This document shows positions 1 to 6,514 of a stretch of 11,347 nucleotides of DNA, piece after piece. Numbering within the stretch: the first letter of the stretch is position 1; every line of letters begins with the position of its first letter. Below the pieces are notes generated by a model. The model was not told where the DNA came from. It saw only the letters and a program-made list of their open reading frames with translations, and searched no databases. Location: the NCBI GenBank assembly GCA_902495835.1, contig CABUYS010000038.1:1-11347 (forward strand), given 5' to 3'. A program made the position numbers and the translations under genes. The stretch is from an uncultured Oscillospiraceae bacterium. Lineage in GTDB: Bacteria; Bacillota; Clostridia; Oscillospirales; Acutalibacteraceae.

Positions 1-50
1 TCCTCATCTCTATAAACTATGTTTTCAACCGTTCCGCTTATTTTATCCAT
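1..50 (-). CDS. recD2: RecD2-like ATP-dependent DNA helicase, N-terminal fragment
   Basis: Only the first 16 complete codons are inside the window; the gene continues past the left edge. Read on the minus strand from the ATG at 50-48, the peptide is MDKISGTVENIVYRDE. This resembles the usual opening of RecD2/RecD-like helicases (a 'xKIxGxVExIxYRxExNGYTV' pattern), which are SF1B 5'-3' helicases used in DNA repair. A GGTGAT Shine-Dalgarno lies just upstream (60-55). The gene is divergent from the phosphatase gene and is probably chromosomal, outside the prophage. The identification rests on a short peptide, so it is moderate. Confidence 0.5.
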   Translation of the reverse strand, partial: MDKISGTVENIVYRDE

Positions 51-125
51 TTAAATCACCAACATTAACCGATATAATAACATTTACATATTTTACTGTC
101 TGACACCATAAATCAAACACTGCAA

Positions 126-153
126 ATTATATTATAACATTTCTGCAAAACAA
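126..153 (-). promoter_or_regulatory. Putative promoter for the leftward helicase gene
   Basis: On the minus strand, TTGTTT (153-148) is followed after 16 bp by TATAAT (131-126). A second overlapping TATAAT lies at 136-131. It would give a leader of about 70 nt ahead of the helicase ATG. The match is by eye in AT-rich DNA. Confidence 0.35.
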
Positions 154-184
154 TAAATATTACTTATAATTCTCAAATGAACTA

Positions 185-213
185 TTTACTATTTTTGTTT
201 TTTGTGATATAAT
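185..213 (+). promoter_or_regulatory. Extended -10 promoter of the phosphatase gene
   Basis: TTTACT (185-190) is followed by a 17-bp spacer and TATAAT (208-213), with TG one base upstream (205-206) forming an extended -10. Transcription would start near 220, about 35 nt before the preferred ATG at 254. The promoter before the repeat-protein gene at 10147 has the same -35, spacing and TGATATAAT. Confidence 0.6.
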
Positions 214-253
214 AGAAATGTAAACAAAATTTAATATGAAAAGAGAGAAAATA

Positions 254-1096
254 ATGAACTTAAAAAAATTTTTTGCAATTGGTTTAAGCTTTGCTTGTTG
301 TTTCGGCATCAGTAGCATCAGTAATTGTAAAGCAAGCGTTGAAAGCAGCGTTAATTCCGAAATTTCAAAAAATGGCATTATAGAACTAAAGTTGGAAGGT
401 ACCAAAAATACTAGGGATATCGGTGGATATGAAACCAGTGAAGGAAAAAAATTAAAACGTAATTTATTTATTAGGTCGGACAATACCCATAAATTAACCG
501 ATGCAGATATAAAAAAATTAAAAGAAGAACATAATTTAAAATGCGTAATTGATTTAAGATGTAGCGGTGAAGTTAAACTTGCTCCGGATAAGCTAAGGAA
601 TGTTGAAGGAATAAAATATTATAATATTCCGATAAGTTTTTCAAAAGGACAAATAAGAAGTTTGCTTAAAGGTAATACCGATTTAAGTAATCCATTAGTC
701 GGATTTTTGAATCAAAAAGATGCGATTAAAAAAATTTTTGACACTATCTCAGATGCCATAACAACTACCGATTCCAAAAATACACATAATGCTGAAAATG
801 GATCGATTTTGTTTCATTGCACAGGAGGAATGCATAGAACGGGAATTACTGCAGCTTTATTACTGGAATTAAACGGAGTATCAAAAGAAAATATAATAAA
901 TGATTATTCTACTGTTTGTGGAAAGAAGAAAAACAGTAAGAATATAATAAATTTGATATTTGAACCAAAAGCTGAGCATATGAAAAAAATGCTTGAATAT
1001 ATAGAATCTGAATTTGGAAATGTAGAAAAATATTTACTAAATTGTGGTGTTTCACAAGAAAATTTAAATAAAATTAAAAATGAATTTCAAAAATAA
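254..1096 (+). CDS. Secreted tyrosine-phosphatase-like protein (Y_phosphatase3 type)
   Basis: This predicted secreted phosphatase hydrolyses phosphotyrosine or possibly phosphoinositide. From the ATG at 254 it has 280 residues. The N-terminus has a Lys-rich start and hydrophobic core, with a likely signal cleavage around residues 26-28 (CKA/S). The mature part begins with the family's NTRDIGGY opening, then an RSD and a CVIDLR segment. The active-site P-loop is HCTGGMHRTG, with Cys189 and Arg195, matching the HCxxGxxRTG signature. Related bacterial enzymes such as Listeria LipA act outside the cell or on host phospholipids; that role here is inference. The P-loop has GGMH where many relatives have AGKD. 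An in-frame ATG at 236 would add six residues (MKREKI), but AAGAGAG (241-247) sits better before 254. The gene has its own promoter and terminator, so it is monocistronic. Confidence 0.85.
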   Translation: MNLKKFFAIGLSFACCFGISSISNCKASVESSVNSEISKNGIIELKLEGTKNTRDIGGYETSEGKKLKRNLFIRSDNTHKLTDADIKKLKEEHNLKCVIDLRCSGEVKLAPDKLRNVEGIKYYNIPISFSKGQIRSLLKGNTDLSNPLVGFLNQKDAIKKIFDTISDAITTTDSKNTHNAENGSILFHCTGGMHRTGITAALLLELNGVSKENIINDYSTVCGKKKNSKNIINLIFEPKAEHMKKMLEYIESEFGNVEKYLLNCGVSQENLNKIKNEFQK

Positions 1097-1130
1097 GTAT
1101 CTTAAAAATCAAATATTATTTAAAACAATC

Positions 1131-1159
1131 ATACCCCAGCCGAGCTGGGGTATTTCTTT
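1131..1159 (+). terminator. Intrinsic terminator of the phosphatase gene
   Basis: A perfect 10-bp stem (ATACCCCAGC / GCTGGGGTAT) with a CGA loop is followed by TTCTTT. It lies 34 nt after the phosphatase stop codon. Confidence 0.85.
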
Positions 1160-1606
1160 AACGAGAGAAACCCTGTTCTACCAACCGCCTCTAAATAAGA
1201 CTGTTAAGGTTGCTCTTGCGAAAAGATTGTTACTTACTATCTTTATTAAATATAAATTGTTTCCGTGATTTATCTTTTTTCAACTGTTTTTTATATATTC
1301 TTCCACTCAATTTTCATGTTTACAAACCTCTGAAATATCATTAAACTGCTTTTTCTTTTTAGTATTAGATAAACTATTTTTGCCATTCACTTTAAATGTC
1401 TCCTCTTTTGATTTCCCTTTGGCATTTTCTAAATTGCTAATCTATTTACATTAAAATAATTTTTTACATACCACAAACAAACGACCGTCACATGGTTTTC
1501 TATACACAAAAAAGCAGCCCATCAGTTGGACTGTTTTTATATATATTGTTTCGATTTTTCTAAAAATAAAATTTAACGTTCATAAACCTTATAAATATTT
1601 TTATTA
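1160..1606. other. Gene-free stretch between phosphatase and peptidase genes
   Basis: I see no convincing gene here. The first ~70 bases (1160-1230) are more GC-rich than their surroundings and may be the decayed end of something. The rest is T-rich on the plus strand. A short open stretch on the minus strand (1441-1307) is Lys-rich and too short to support. The only clear element is the leftward terminator at 1505-1533. Confidence 0.5.
1505..1533 (-). terminator. Intrinsic terminator of the minus-strand peptidase gene
   Basis: On the minus strand, CAGTCC and GGGCTG form a 6-bp stem with one U-G pair around a 7-nt loop, followed by CTTTTTT (1514-1508). It lies about 75 nt past the peptidase stop codon and faces the right way. 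The A-run on the other side could make it weakly bidirectional, but on the plus strand the stem has a C-A mismatch. Confidence 0.55.
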
Positions 1607-2404
1607 TTAAAAACTTTTTATTTTAAGAATCCAATTATCATAAATTTGTTTAATATCTTCATCAAAAACGTTATTCGTATAGTCTCTTTTATATAACTCT
1701 ATAAATTTATCGTATCCATAATTTTCTACTATAAAAGCCACAAAAGAACCTCCGCATGAATATATCTTAGAAGGATCATTACTTGAATTCCATGAAAACA
1801 TTTCTTCCAGAGAATCAGGTAATAAATCTGAATTTACAGACAACAAATTCATTTGCCCTGATTCGAAAGTAGCTATGCCTTCCGAAAGAACAGGAATAGG
1901 CTTACCGAATGTATTTATTTTTGAAGAAACTATGTGAGTAAATTCATGAACTGCGATCTGAACAATTCCATCATATGTGTGTCCCGAGTTTCCCGGATTC
2001 ATCGGTGACACCATTCTGATTATTCCTCCGTTTGCAGTTCCAACTACCCAATCAGAGACAGTTGCTGTCCACCAGAAAGGCCTTCCGCTATGCACTTTAG
2101 CTGCCCTATGAAAAGACTCTAAATCCGGGTATATTCTAACTTCAACAGGTTCATCGAGCTTCTGTTTTAAATCCGTAGTTATTCTCTCATAATTTTCTTC
2201 GAGACGGTTCTTAATATCAGGAATAGCCTTTTCATCCGATAAATTATAATAAATTTTAAAATGTTCAGATTCAGTATTAGTATCCAAACGGTCAGTAACT
2301 ATATTTGCAATCCACTTAGATAAAACTAAAGCTCCAAACAACACAATTATTGTCGAACATAATATAATAAAAAATTTTTTTATAACAACACCACCTATTC
2401 GCAA
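1607..2404 (-). CDS. Membrane-anchored gluzincin metallopeptidase (peptidase MA-like)
   Basis: This is a predicted zinc metallopeptidase held at the outer face of the membrane. Residues (from the TTG at 2404) run as a short basic start, one hydrophobic segment (about 11-35), a linker, and a catalytic domain. HEFTH at 153-157 gives two zinc-binding His and the catalytic Glu. LSEGIATFES (173-182) supplies the third ligand, Glu175, 18 residues later, which is the gluzincin layout of the peptidase MA family. The substrate is unknown. The start is odd: TTG at 2404 is the only conventional in-frame start, but the predicted transcript begins only ~4 nt before it. A good Shine-Dalgarno AGGTGG (2396-2391) lies 7 nt before an in-frame ATA at 2383. 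Starting there gives a classic (M)KKFFIIL membrane N-terminus. The gene is monocistronic with its own terminator. Confidence 0.8.
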   Translation of the reverse strand: MRIGGVVIKKFFIILCSTIIVLFGALVLSKWIANIVTDRLDTNTESEHFKIYYNLSDEKAIPDIKNRLEENYERITTDLKQKLDEPVEVRIYPDLESFHRAAKVHSGRPFWWTATVSDWVVGTANGGIIRMVSPMNPGNSGHTYDGIVQIAVHEFTHIVSSKINTFGKPIPVLSEGIATFESGQMNLLSVNSDLLPDSLEEMFSWNSSNDPSKIYSCGGSFVAFIVENYGYDKFIELYKRDYTNNVFDEDIKQIYDNWILKIKSF

Positions 2405-2414
2405 TTTGTATCAT

Positions 2415-2443
2415 ATAACATCATAAAAATTTAAAAAAGTCAA
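2415..2443 (-). promoter_or_regulatory. Promoter of the minus-strand peptidase gene
   Basis: TTGACT (2443-2438) is followed by 17 bp and TGTTAT (2420-2415) on the minus strand. The expected start of transcription, near 2408, almost touches the TTG at 2404 and favours a translation start further inside the gene. Confidence 0.5.
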
Positions 2444-2484
2444 CAAATTATATTAAAATAAAATAATTAAAGGTTTTGCCATTC

Positions 2485-2499
2485 AAAAAAAAAAAAAAA
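2485..2499 (+). repeat. Poly-A tract of 15
   Basis: An uninterrupted run of 15 A in the 330-bp divergent intergenic region. It may act as an UP-like element or simply be a slippage-prone homopolymer. Apart from the two divergent promoters and the TA tract, I see nothing else in 2444-2667. Confidence 0.7.
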
Positions 2500-2667
2500 C
2501 ACTTTAACAAATTAAATCATAATAAACCGTAGCATTATTGATATAAAATTTCAAATTATGAAAAATAAAAACAATGCCAAAACTAATCTCAATAAACAAT
2601 TGGTATGAGGTTCCCTAAGAAACGCGAACGAATTTAGTTAAAATCATATATTTGTATATAATTACGA

Positions 2668-2698
2668 TTGATTTTTTTGATATATATATATATATAAT
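2668..2698 (+). promoter_or_regulatory. Promoter of the zincin-like gene, with (TA)n in the spacer
   Basis: TTGATT (2668-2673) and TATAAT (2693-2698) are separated by 19 bp, most of which is a (TA)8 tract. A spacing of 17 bp would need one TA unit fewer. The -10 could also be read in another register of the tract (TATATA at 2691-2696, 17 bp). An alternative TATAAT at 2657-2662 lacks a good -35. Confidence 0.45.
2681..2696 (+). repeat. (TA)8 dinucleotide repeat
   Basis: Eight TA units lie directly upstream of and partly inside the -10 region of the zincin-like gene. Such tracts gain or lose units by slippage. Confidence 0.85.
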
Positions 2699-2735
2699 TT
2701 TAATAAATTAAATTTTTTAGGAAGGAAAAATTAAA

Positions 2736-4193
2736 ATGGCTGTACAAGAAAAACCTGAAAATAATGAATATTTAACAATATTCGCTAACATTACTGATAA
2801 AAAAACAGAAACTAAAGAAAGTGAGTTATACAAATCATTTATAAAATACTACAGCAAGTACGTTTCTTGGGCAAATACGAGTAATATCGGAAAAAGTTAT
2901 ATAGAAAAGATTAAAAGTAAAATTCACGAAAAAATAAGAGAAGTAGAATTATATGCAGCAAAAAATGCCACAAAAATCAAGATTATTGTTAACCAAAATT
3001 GTTTTAAATTTGATAAAATTCCAAATATATATAAGCTTCCTTATATATCTGACAATTATAACATTGCGTTGTCGGGTCTCATTATATACACAGTAATTGC
3101 CAAATTTGAAAAGGTCTTAAAAAAATATATAAAACACATTAAAAAAACAGGACTTGTATTAGAATTTGATGGGATTTTGACTTATACTAAACCAGCAACT
3201 TCAGATTCTCCCGCTCAAACAGCCACAGCAAGTGGATTATATTTCTCCAGTCAACATAAAATTTCTTTTGGTGTATTTTATAAAATATATCAATGGTATG
3301 CAACCAAAAAAGATATTTTGGGGACTTTTGAACATGAATTTGGTCACTACCTAGATAACATAAAAAGCGTACATGCAAAACGAAGTACTAAACTCAAAGA
3401 ACATTACGAAAAGTTAATTAAGAGCATTCAAGATACGCAAGTTAAATCTCTTGCTAAAGATATAATAATGCAAATAGATTCTATTGCGATATCCGACAGC
3501 GATAAAACTAAAGCGGAATGGTTTATTACCTTATTGAATGAAAGCATACAAAAATTTAATGACAATTTGGTTAATTATTCATCAAGGAAATGTGCAATGA
3601 GCCAAGCGGCACTTGTTAAAATGTATAATTGGATTACTACAAACACCAATGTTAAACCAACTCAAGGAGCCAGTAAATATGTGGAAACATATCTTAAAAA
3701 TTCATTAGATCCAGAAGATCTTTCAACAGCAACAAATAATAGATACTGGGAAGAAAATTTTGCAGATGCACGTAGAAAAAGCAAAATTCCCATATTTCAA
3801 GAAATCAAATCTAAACTAGGTAACAAGTTGAAAAACGATAATGATTGGAAAAATTTATGTGCACTTGCAAATTCTAAAACATCGGATAAAGATAAAGTCA
3901 AATTAGCTGAAACATTTGTTCTAAAACTCACAAGTGGCAGAAGAGTATGGGGACTCGCTTACCGAGTATTGCAGCTTGATAAGGTGAATTTAATAGATTT
4001 ATTAAAAGATATACCGATTGATAAGTATATATCTAAATCCTGTTCTGTTATTTTAATTAAAAATTTAAAAGAAATGCAGAACCGCATAAGTAATTTAAAA
4101 AATATAAATAACTTCGTAAATTCTGACGGAGAAATAATTGATGACAAATTAGAGAAATGTCTTGATTGTATTTCAACATTTTTAGATAATTAA
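2736..4193 (+). CDS. Zincin-like metallopeptidase without signal peptide, effector-like
   Basis: A 485-residue protein with a strong Shine-Dalgarno (AGGAAGG, 2719-2725) before the ATG. HEFGHYLDN at 200-208 is a zinc-binding HExxH site. The sequence RYWEENFADARRKS (336-349) has the Glu-x-x-Ala/Asp pattern that supplies the third zinc ligand (Glu339 or Glu340) in many zincin toxin and effector domains. The first ~190 residues are Lys-rich and helical, with a short hydrophobic stretch (about 110-124). The C-terminal ~130 residues look all-helical. There is no Sec signal peptide, so the protein is cytosolic or leaves by another route (phage lysis, type VII or a contractile injection system); I cannot tell which. 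I do not recognise a specific family outside the catalytic core. It stands alone, with its own promoter, between the membrane peptidase and the phage module. Confidence 0.75.
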   Translation: MAVQEKPENNEYLTIFANITDKKTETKESELYKSFIKYYSKYVSWANTSNIGKSYIEKIKSKIHEKIREVELYAAKNATKIKIIVNQNCFKFDKIPNIYKLPYISDNYNIALSGLIIYTVIAKFEKVLKKYIKHIKKTGLVLEFDGILTYTKPATSDSPAQTATASGLYFSSQHKISFGVFYKIYQWYATKKDILGTFEHEFGHYLDNIKSVHAKRSTKLKEHYEKLIKSIQDTQVKSLAKDIIMQIDSIAISDSDKTKAEWFITLLNESIQKFNDNLVNYSSRKCAMSQAALVKMYNWITTNTNVKPTQGASKYVETYLKNSLDPEDLSTATNNRYWEENFADARRKSKIPIFQEIKSKLGNKLKNDNDWKNLCALANSKTSDKDKVKLAETFVLKLTSGRRVWGLAYRVLQLDKVNLIDLLKDIPIDKYISKSCSVILIKNLKEMQNRISNLKNINNFVNSDGEIIDDKLEKCLDCISTFLDN

Positions 4194-4250
4194 TGATATT
4201 TTAATTATTTATTGTGGTGGCTTGTGTTCGTAATAAACTGATTTTTTATA

Positions 4251-4400
4251 CAAAATGAAAAGTCAGCCATATGACAGCTGACTAATTTTAACTATGGTCG
4301 GGATAACCAATAGGGACTTGAACAAACTCAGTAATAATGAGGCTTCAAGCCAACTACAATGTTTACAAGAAAGGTCATTCGACACAATCCGATAAACTCT
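4251..4400 (-). ncRNA. Putative small RNA, or tiny hydrophobic-peptide transcript
   Basis: The minus strand carries an extended -10 (TGATATACT, 4415-4407), about 120 nt of structured sequence, and an intrinsic terminator, so a transcript of ~150 nt is expected. CTTGAA/TTCAAG (4349-4344 with 4322-4317) forms a 6-bp stem closing an inner CTCA/TGAG hairpin. The same strand has a 40-codon open frame from a GTG (4385-4263) whose second half is hydrophobic (residues 13-31, LEASLLLSLFKSLLVIPTI). It has no clear Shine-Dalgarno. A regulatory RNA at the phage boundary, or a type I toxin-like peptide, are both possible. I cannot assign an RNA family. Confidence 0.45.
4253..4283 (-). terminator. Intrinsic terminator of the minus-strand small RNA
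   Basis: AGTCAGC (4283-4277) and GCTGACT (4267-4261) form a perfect 7-bp stem with a 9-nt loop, followed on the minus strand by TTTCATTTT. On the plus strand the tail is weaker (AATTTTA), but it could also serve the zincin-like gene, which ends ~70 nt upstream. Confidence 0.65.
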
Positions 4401-4437
4401 AAGGATAGTATATCACAAAAATAAGAAAAATCAAAAT

Positions 4438-4471
4438 AAAATCGTCTTGAAAAAATCAGGGCGATTTTTTT
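4438..4471 (+). terminator. Strong hairpin-terminator just before the early phage genes
   Basis: An 11-bp stem with two U-G pairs (AATCGTCTTGA / TCAGGGCGATT, 4440-4450 with 4456-4466) has an AAAAA loop. It is followed by TTTTT, with two or three extra A-T pairs at its base. It ends only ~10 nt before the Shine-Dalgarno of the next gene. It either insulates the module or acts as an attenuator that phage antitermination must pass. A very similar hairpin precedes the HNH gene (10822). Confidence 0.75.
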
Positions 4472-4494
4472 ATTTCAGAAAGGAGCAAAAAATA

Positions 4495-4632
4495 ATGCAA
4501 ATATTTTTATTATCAATAATTTTTATTTTAATTTGCGTTTTGGTATATCAGTGGCGAGAAATAAGAGATTTAGAAAGAAAGACTTTAGACGCATTTAGAA
4601 TTGTATGCCAAAAAATAAAACCTAAAAAATAA
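4495..4632 (+). CDS. Small single-pass membrane protein, phage early region
   Basis: A 45-residue protein: a hydrophobic helix (residues 2-18, QIFLLSIIFILICVLVY) followed by a charged helical tail. AAGGAG at 4480-4485 lies 9 nt before the ATG, which decides this start over an in-frame ATG at 4447 inside the terminator stem. It is the first gene of the early operon. I do not recognise it. The next gene has the same layout, so the pair may be distant duplicates. Confidence 0.6.
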   Translation: MQIFLLSIIFILICVLVYQWREIRDLERKTLDAFRIVCQKIKPKK

Positions 4633-4652
4633 ATCAAGAAAGGAAAATAAAA

Positions 4653-4814
4653 ATGGAATTAGTGTTATTAACAGTTAGTACATGCTGCATGGTTTGGGGA
4701 ATTTACAATTATTCGGAAGTTCAAAAACTTGAGTTTAAATCGGAAAAAACCTTTTTAGAAATTGCACGGGAGCTTGAAATTTTAAAAAAAGAAATACGGA
4801 GTGTGAAAAAATAA
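4653..4814 (+). CDS. Small membrane-associated protein with a helical tail
   Basis: A 53-residue protein beginning MELVLLTVSTCCMVWGIY, which is a hydrophobic segment with two adjacent Cys. It continues into a charged amphipathic tail rich in Glu and Lys that could form a coiled coil. AAGAAAGGA lies before the ATG, and the stop overlaps the next start (TAATG at 4812-4816), typical of translational coupling. No family is recognised. Confidence 0.6.
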   Translation: MELVLLTVSTCCMVWGIYNYSEVQKLEFKSEKTFLEIARELEILKKEIRSVKK

Positions 4815-5044
4815 TGGAACTATTAGATGACAGAGCATATCTTGAGCCACCGGATAATGAAGCCAAAGCAGTTTTAGAATGTTTTTTCTGCGGTGAAGAT
4901 ATTTATGAGGGCGATGACTATTATGTTTTGAACGGCTTTGATTGCTGTGTAAAGTGTTTGGATATTCATTTCAAATTTACAGCCGAAAAACTTGACTATG
5001 AAGCAGAAATAGCAGATTTAGAATATCATGATTTAAAAAATTAA
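4814..5044 (+). CDS. Small zinc-ribbon protein of phage early region
   Basis: A 76-residue acidic protein with CFFC (23-26) and CCVKC (44-48) separated by an aromatic and Asp-rich loop. This is the look of a one-zinc ribbon or knuckle. The ATG overlaps the stop of the previous gene, and GGAG (4798-4801) is the likely ribosome site. Short zinc-ribbon proteins are common beside phage recombination genes. Nucleic-acid or protein binding is probable; the exact role is unknown. Confidence 0.7.
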   Translation: MELLDDRAYLEPPDNEAKAVLECFFCGEDIYEGDDYYVLNGFDCCVKCLDIHFKFTAEKLDYEAEIADLEYHDLKN

Positions 5045-5059
5045 AGGAGAAAAATTATT

Positions 5060-5719
5060 ATGTACGAAAATAAATCAATATTTGAAACATTGTTTGAAAT
5101 TAATGTAAATGACCATATCGAAAAGAAAAAAGATTTAACATATCTTTCGTGGCCATATGCGTGGGCAGAGGTAAAAAAGAAATATCCAAAAGCAACATAT
5201 CAAATACATTTATTTGGAGAAAAACAGCTCCCCTATGTTTTTGATGAAGGCGTTGGGTACATGGTTTTTACAAGCGTTACAATTAACGATTTAACACATA
5301 GTATGTGGCTGCCTGTCATGGATTCAGCAAACAAGGCTATGAAGTCCGAGGGCTATACTTACGACACTAAATTCAGAAAAAATATTCCTGTGGAACCTGC
5401 GACAATGTTTGATGTAAATAAAACAATTATGCGTTGTTTGGTTAAAAATCTTGCTATGTTCGGATTTGGTTTATATATCTATTCCGGCGAAGATTTGCCG
5501 GAAATTGAAACGGAAAAAATTACAGCTAAAGACGCAAATATTTTAAAAGATATAGTCGGAAAAATTGATGACGGCGAAAAAATTTACACTATGATTTTAA
5601 ATAGGTACAAAGTAAAGAGCTTCAGGGATTTAACGCAAAAACAGCGGTTGGATATTTTAGTAGGGCTTCAGGAAATTTCAAAGAAAGGAAAATCAAAAGA
5701 AGGTGGAGATAAAATTTAA
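5060..5719 (+). CDS. DUF1071 / Sak-type single-strand annealing protein
   Basis: A 219-residue phage recombinase that anneals complementary single strands during replication and recombination. The segment LTYLSWPYAWAEVKKKYPKA (26-45) and the following 'MWLPVMDSANKAM' and 'NKTIMRCLVKNLAMFGFGLY' blocks are the conserved core of DUF1071. That family is placed with Sak/Rad52-like annealing proteins. AAAGGAG precedes the ATG. The protein sits immediately ahead of the resolvase and SSB genes, the standard partners of a phage annealing protein, and its end overlaps the RusA start. The C-terminal ~60 residues are basic and variable. The core looks intact. Confidence 0.8.
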   Translation: MYENKSIFETLFEINVNDHIEKKKDLTYLSWPYAWAEVKKKYPKATYQIHLFGEKQLPYVFDEGVGYMVFTSVTINDLTHSMWLPVMDSANKAMKSEGYTYDTKFRKNIPVEPATMFDVNKTIMRCLVKNLAMFGFGLYIYSGEDLPEIETEKITAKDANILKDIVGKIDDGEKIYTMILNRYKVKSFRDLTQKQRLDILVGLQEISKKGKSKEGGDKI

Positions 5720-6098
5720 AATCTTGGGTAAACCACGAGGAAAACAACGCCATCGAATGTGCGTAAGGTTCGGTAAATAAATCACTTATACCCCAAAACA
5801 AACAAGTGAATATGAAAAATTAGTCAAAGCAAGTTATATGGCTGTTTCAAAGATGTTTTTTAAAAAAGATATCCCTCTTGAAATAGATATAACTGCTTTT
5901 TTTAATGGGAAATATTCGGATAACGATTGGGCAACAAAAAAGCCTGATTCCGACAACATTATAAAAATTGTTTTAGACGGACTTAATAAAGTCGCTTATC
6001 ACGATGACGCACAAATTTGCAAATTAAGTTTTGAAAAGAAATACTCAGAAATTCCAAGAGTGGAAGTAAAAATAAAAAGTTTAGAGGAGAAAACCGAC
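5703..6098 (+). pseudogene. rusA: RusA Holliday-junction resolvase, interrupted by TAA
   Basis: RusA resolves Holliday junctions as a homodimeric, metal-dependent nuclease. The frame starts at GTG 5703, inside the end of the annealing-protein gene, and reads the family's opening (EIKFKILGKPRGKQRHR). It then meets TAA at 5778-5780, one codon before ITYTPKQTSEYE, where relatives continue unbroken. The remainder keeps the catalytic block KPDSDNIIKIVLDGL and HDDAQ, with all expected Asp residues. There is also no stop at the C-terminus: the frame runs directly into the SSB at 6099. A product starting at the internal ATG 5838 would lack the first strand. So it is a nonsense mutant, a readthrough gene, or a sequencing error. 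Catalytic residues appear preserved, so decay would be recent. Confidence 0.75.
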
Positions 6099-6488
6099 AT
6101 GAAAACAACAAAAATTTATGATGATGAAAAAGAAGTTTACAGCGGAAATTGCTATGTAAACACAGTAATTTTTAGAGGCAGAATTTATGACGAAATCAAG
6201 GAAATCAAATCAAACGGAGTTAAGTTCTTGCTTCAAATCAGTAACGGAAAAGACGACATAACAGGTAATTGGAATAAGCCGACATTTGCGGAATGTTGCG
6301 CTTTTGGAGAAACAGCAAAAAGAATTGCGAAAGGATATAAGCCAAAAGATGAGATTTGGCTCACGGCAAAATATTACTCCAAAGAAGTTGACGGAAAGTA
6401 TTACAAAGGATTTATTGTTCGTGAAATTATCAAAGAGCAAGAAATCGAAAAAGCAAGCGAAGACTTACTTGATGACTTGCCTTTTTAA
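6099..6488 (+). CDS. ssb: Phage single-stranded DNA-binding protein (SSB)
   Basis: A 129-residue OB-fold protein coating single-stranded DNA in phage replication. The middle holds the SSB pattern AECCAFGETAKRIAKGYKPK, followed by KYYSKEVDGKYYKGFIVREI. The C-terminus is the acidic SSB tip, DDLPF, which recruits partner proteins. AGAGGAG (6083-6089), 9 nt before the ATG at 6099, marks this as the true start. The reading frame is open further upstream into the RusA remnant with no stop between, so a 216-residue fusion from ATG 5838 is also possible. It lies between the recombination genes and the replication initiator, the usual order. Confidence 0.82.
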   Translation: MKTTKIYDDEKEVYSGNCYVNTVIFRGRIYDEIKEIKSNGVKFLLQISNGKDDITGNWNKPTFAECCAFGETAKRIAKGYKPKDEIWLTAKYYSKEVDGKYYKGFIVREIIKEQEIEKASEDLLDDLPF

Positions 6489-6514
6489 AAGTTTAAAACA
6501 AAGAGGTGAAAAAA

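Noticed and set aside
1080..1268. Plus-strand frame overlapping the end of the phosphatase gene
   Set aside because: It runs straight through the terminator hairpin and has no ribosome site.
1307..1441. Lys-rich open stretch on the minus strand, with GAGGAG before an internal GTG
   Set aside because: Only about 25 codons from the GTG, low complexity, and no family resemblance. It is not enough to call a gene.
4289..4320. tRNA on the minus strand (GTTCAAGTCCC followed by CGACCA)
   Set aside because: The T-loop-like and CCA-like sequences are present, but the T-stem and acceptor stem do not pair and no anticodon arm can be built.
5778..5780. Reassigned TAA codon (alternative genetic code) to explain the RusA stop
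   Set aside because: TAA is the normal stop of many other genes in the window, so reassignment does not fit.
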